A stretch of 64,000 nt of DNA, taken from Castellaniella denitrificans. GTDB taxonomy: Bacteria; Pseudomonadota; Gammaproteobacteria; Burkholderiales; Burkholderiaceae_B. Position numbers and translations under genes: made by a program. Below the pieces are notes generated by a model. That model was not told the DNA's origin, ran no database searches, and was given only the letters and a program-made list of their open reading frames with translations. The DNA lies in NCBI RefSeq assembly GCF_042653765.1, contig NZ_JBHSEZ010000028.1, positions 310,001 through 374,000 of the forward strand, written 5' to 3'. Shown piece by piece: positions 61,346-64,000 of the stretch; positions within the stretch are counted from its first letter, which is position 1, and the number at the start of each line of letters is the position of its first letter.

Positions 61346-64000
61346 ATGCGGCATTTTCTTTCGCGCATCGCGCTGGCGGCGCTGGTCCTGTGCGGCTCCG
61401 CCTCCGCCTCGGCCCTGTCGGTGACGCGGTTTTCCCCCGAGGGCATGATGGCCCGGATCGCCCGGGTGCAGGCCGATTTCGACGCGCCCGCCGTGGCGCT
61501 GGGCGACGACGGGGCGGCCGATCCGTTCCTGATCGCGTGCGACGATGACGCCGCCAAGGGCGCGGGCCGCTGGACCGATCCGCAGCACTGGGTCTATGTT
61601 TTTGACAAGCCCTTGGCGGGGGCGGTGTCGTGCCAGGCGAAGCCCAATCCGGATTTCCGCGACCTGCAGGGGCAGCCGCTGGCCGGAGACGCGCGCCATT
61701 TCGCCACCGGCGGGCCGCGCGCCCGCCTGGTGCGGCCCTGGAGCCGCACGATTTCAGAGGACCAGGTCTTCGTGCTGCGCTTCAACGCGGCGCCGGACAC
61801 GCGGTCCCTGCTGGCGCATGCCTATTGCGAGGTCGAGGGCCTGGGCGAGGCCGTGCCGATGCGCCTGGTCACGGGCGCGGACCGTGAACGGATCCTGAAG
61901 ACGGTGGCGGGCGAGGACGAGGCGGATGCCTGGGATGACGCCCGCCTGCTGCAGTGCAAGCGCCTGCTGCCTTCGAAGGCGCGGGTACGGCTGGTGCTGG
62001 AGCCCGGCGTGCGCTCCGCAGGGCAGGCCGGGCAGCCCGGCGTGCCGTCCACGGCCGGACTGGCCGAGGATTTCCAGGTCCGTACCGCCTTCAATGCCGT
62101 CATGAGCTGCACGCGCACGAACGCGCAAGCGCCGTGTTCGCCGCTGTTTCCCATCCTCGTGGCTTTTTCCAGGCCCGTGCCCCGGGAACTGGCGTCGCGC
62201 GTTGCGCTGAACGGCACGCAGGAACCGCGTGTGGCGCGGCAGTTCGGTCCCGATGACAATGAGCCGTCGGGCGACGCGGTCGAGACCCTGCAATTCGATC
62301 CTCCCTTCGAGGAGCGGTCGACCCTCACGCTGACGCTGCCCGAGACATTGCGCGACGACATGGGCATGCCGCTGGCCAACGCCGACCGCTTTCCCTTGAC
62401 GATCCGGATGGACGCCCTGCCGCCGCTGGCGAAGTTCGCGTCCGGCGAGTTCGGCATCGTGGAACGTTTCGCCGAGGGTGCGCCGGGCCAGGATCGGCCC
62501 GTACTGGCGCCGCTGGCCCTGCGGCGGGTGGAGCCGCAATTGCAGACCCGCGAACTCGTCCTGTCCGCCGGCCAGGTGAGCGACCGGGTGATCACGGACG
62601 ACGTCCAGGCCTTGCAATGGTATGCCCGGGTGAGGAATCTCCAGGAAGGCTCGCTCACAGCCGGCCAGTTCGCCGACCGGCTGGCGCTGCGCGCGCCGCG
62701 CGAGGCCCGGGAAGGCGAACCCCGCATCGACGTGCGTTCGCGTTCCGTGTTCGGCCCCAAGGACGAAGTCCGAACGCTGACCCTGCCGGGTGTACGAGAC
62801 GCGCAGGGCAAGGACATCGAAATGGTCGGCATCCCCCTGGCCGAGACCGGCCTGCACGTGCTGGAGGTCGCCTCGCCCCGCCTGGGAGCCGCGCTGCTGA
62901 AGCGCGAGGGCGCGGCGGCGGACGGGCAGGTCATGCACGTGCGTTCGGCGGTGCTGGTGACGAACCTGGCGGTCCACCTGAAGGCCGGGCGCGACGACAC
63001 CCTGGTCTGGGTGACGACGCTGGACCAGGGCCGGCCGGTCGCGGGTGCTCGGGTGGCGGTGCTCGACTGCGATGGCCGGCGCCTGCTGGACGGGGAGACC
63101 GACGCGCAGGGGATCTGGCATGCCGACACGCCCGTGCCGACGGACCGGTATTGCGAAGGCGCGGAGCAATCGGGGGTGTTCGTCACGGCGCGCATTCCCG
63201 CCGACCATCCCCAGGCTCATGGCCAGGCGGATTTTTCCTTCGCCTGGTCGAACTGGGACCGGGGCATCGAGCCCTGGCGCTTCAACGTGCCGGTCAACCG
63301 GTCCCGGGATCCCGATCTGGTGGCCCACGCGGTGCTGGACCGCACCCTGCTGCGGGTGGGCGAAACGGTTTCCATGAAGCTGTTCCTGCGCCGCCTGGGC
63401 CGCGCCGGCGTGCAAAACCTGCCCGTCGATCGCCTGCCCGCGCAGGTTCGCCTGACGCACGACGGCTCGGGGGATTCGGAAACCCTGGCCCTGGAATGGC
63501 GGACCAGCCCCAGCGGCGGCCAGTACGCCCTGGTCGACTACACGATCCCGCGCAAGGCGCATCTGGGCTCTTATTCGATCGAGCTGCAGCCGTCGGCGGG
63601 ACAGTCGGATGACGACTGGACGCCCTGGCTGCATGCCGGCGATTTCCGGGTCGAGTCCTTCAAGCTGCCGCTGCTGACGGGCTCGCTGAAGATCACGGGC
63701 GGCGACGCATCGGCCGCGGGGCCCCTGGTGGCGCCGGAGTCGGTGCGGGCCGATCTGCAGCTGTCCTGGATTTCTGGCGGACCGGCGCGCGACCTGTCCG
63801 CCACGCTGTCGGCGGTGGCGCGGCCCCTGGCGCCGAGTTTCGCCGGGTATGGCGATTTCAGCTTCGGCGTGGAAGATTCTGCCGGCGGGGATGCCGCGGA
63901 GTCCGGGGATCCGGAATCCGCCGGAGCCGCGTCCGCCGGCCTGCGCCGATTGATCCTGGATCGGCGACCGCTGCGCCTGGACGACCAGGGCGGGGCGCGG
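61346..64000 (+). CDS. Bacterial alpha-2-macroglobulin family protein (partial, runs past the window end)
   Basis: The open frame from ATG 61346 continues for 885 codons without a stop to base 64000. It has a signal peptide (FLSRIALAALVLCGSASASA) and a beta-sandwich-rich body, including VYVFDKPLAGAVSCQ, FPILVAFSRPVPRELAS and the macroglobulin segment VLVTNLAVHLKAGRDDTLVW followed by LRRLGRAGVQ-type sequence (VSMKLFLRRLGRAG). Bacterial macroglobulins are periplasmic protease traps, often encoded with PBP1C. The thioester region, if any, lies beyond the window. GGGAGGG at 61333-61339 supports the start. Confidence 0.85.
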   Translation, partial: MRHFLSRIALAALVLCGSASASALSVTRFSPEGMMARIARVQADFDAPAVALGDDGAADPFLIACDDDAAKGAGRWTDPQHWVYVFDKPLAGAVSCQAKPNPDFRDLQGQPLAGDARHFATGGPRARLVRPWSRTISEDQVFVLRFNAAPDTRSLLAHAYCEVEGLGEAVPMRLVTGADRERILKTVAGEDEADAWDDARLLQCKRLLPSKARVRLVLEPGVRSAGQAGQPGVPSTAGLAEDFQVRTAFNAVMSCTRTNAQAPCSPLFPILVAFSRPVPRELASRVALNGTQEPRVARQFGPDDNEPSGDAVETLQFDPPFEERSTLTLTLPETLRDDMGMPLANADRFPLTIRMDALPPLAKFASGEFGIVERFAEGAPGQDRPVLAPLALRRVEPQLQTRELVLSAGQVSDRVITDDVQALQWYARVRNLQEGSLTAGQFADRLALRAPREAREGEPRIDVRSRSVFGPKDEVRTLTLPGVRDAQGKDIEMVGIPLAETGLHVLEVASPRLGAALLKREGAAADGQVMHVRSAVLVTNLAVHLKAGRDDTLVWVTTLDQGRPVAGARVAVLDCDGRRLLDGETDAQGIWHADTPVPTDRYCEGAEQSGVFVTARIPADHPQAHGQADFSFAWSNWDRGIEPWRFNVPVNRSRDPDLVAHAVLDRTLLRVGETVSMKLFLRRLGRAGVQNLPVDRLPAQVRLTHDGSGDSETLALEWRTSPSGGQYALVDYTIPRKAHLGSYSIELQPSAGQSDDDWTPWLHAGDFRVESFKLPLLTGSLKITGGDASAAGPLVAPESVRADLQLSWISGGPARDLSATLSAVARPLAPSFAGYGDFSFGVEDSAGGDAAESGDPESAGAASAGLRRLILDRRPLRLDDQGGAR

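Overview
The window reads as chromosomal DNA of a high-GC betaproteobacterium of the Alcaligenaceae, close to Bordetella or Achromobacter. This rests on strong GC bias at third codon positions, the rpmI-rplT-pheS-pheT-ihfA-merR order, a SUF operon with SufU and SufT, many solute-binding-protein transporters, and a DUF2946/TonB-receptor operon resembling the copper-responsive bfrG operon of Bordetella. I see no insertion sequence, prophage or CRISPR array. The taxonomic call is inference from gene content.

Regions. 1-8.0 kb: a small lipoprotein, a YifB/ComM ATPase, UbiK, then the translation operon rpmI-rplT-pheS-pheT-ihfA-merR with its own strong promoter and no infC in front. 8.0-17.4 kb: an ECF sigma/anti-sigma pair, an Atm1-type ABC exporter, and a complete Fe-S assembly operon (Rrf2 regulator, sufB, C, D, S, U, T). 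17.5-21.8 kb: an EAL-GGDEF protein, a MarR-controlled EmrB-type efflux pump with matching operators, and tRNA-Pro(GGG). 21.9-27.1 kb: a TonB receptor plus a BtuCD/FecCD-type ABC importer, preceded by an almost perfect ModE (molybdate repressor) box; I read this as a molybdate or tungstate scavenging system. 27.3-32.2 kb: a minus-strand group of a glutamine-amidotransferase-like protein, a truncated VOC protein, a Tat-exported dehydrogenase small subunit, a GMC oxidoreductase, a ribbon-helix-helix protein and a DJ-1/PfpI protein, with gene remnants nearby.

32.2-38.4 kb: an Fbp-type ABC importer beside a PrpF/GalD-like tautomerase, divergent from a LysR regulator. 38.6-44.1 kb: an IclR regulator followed by OPT transporter, DUF1177, AroM, aspartyl dipeptidase PepE and an Asp/Glu/hydantoin racemase. 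This looks like one uptake-and-breakdown operon whose substrate is not established. 44.1-48.7 kb: DUF2946 leader gene, TonB receptor, BNR-repeat protein and thioredoxin-like protein. 48.8-54.2 kb: a penicillin-binding endopeptidase, a methyltransferase, a quinone-oxidoreductase-like enzyme coupled to a broken ynfA, an FAD amine oxidase and a YkvI-type transporter. 54.3-60.9 kb: an XRE-cupin regulator, an unusual NADAR-PAS fusion, a branched-chain-type solute-binding protein, a degradative HMG-CoA reductase and a divergent GAF/PucR-like regulator. 61.0-64.0 kb: a CAT-anticodon tRNA and the start of a large alpha-2-macroglobulin gene that runs off the end.

The strongest leads are the ModE-box TonB/ABC system, the OPT-DUF1177-AroM-PepE-racemase operon and the NADAR-PAS fusion. 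All functional assignments come from reading motifs by eye; no database search was run.
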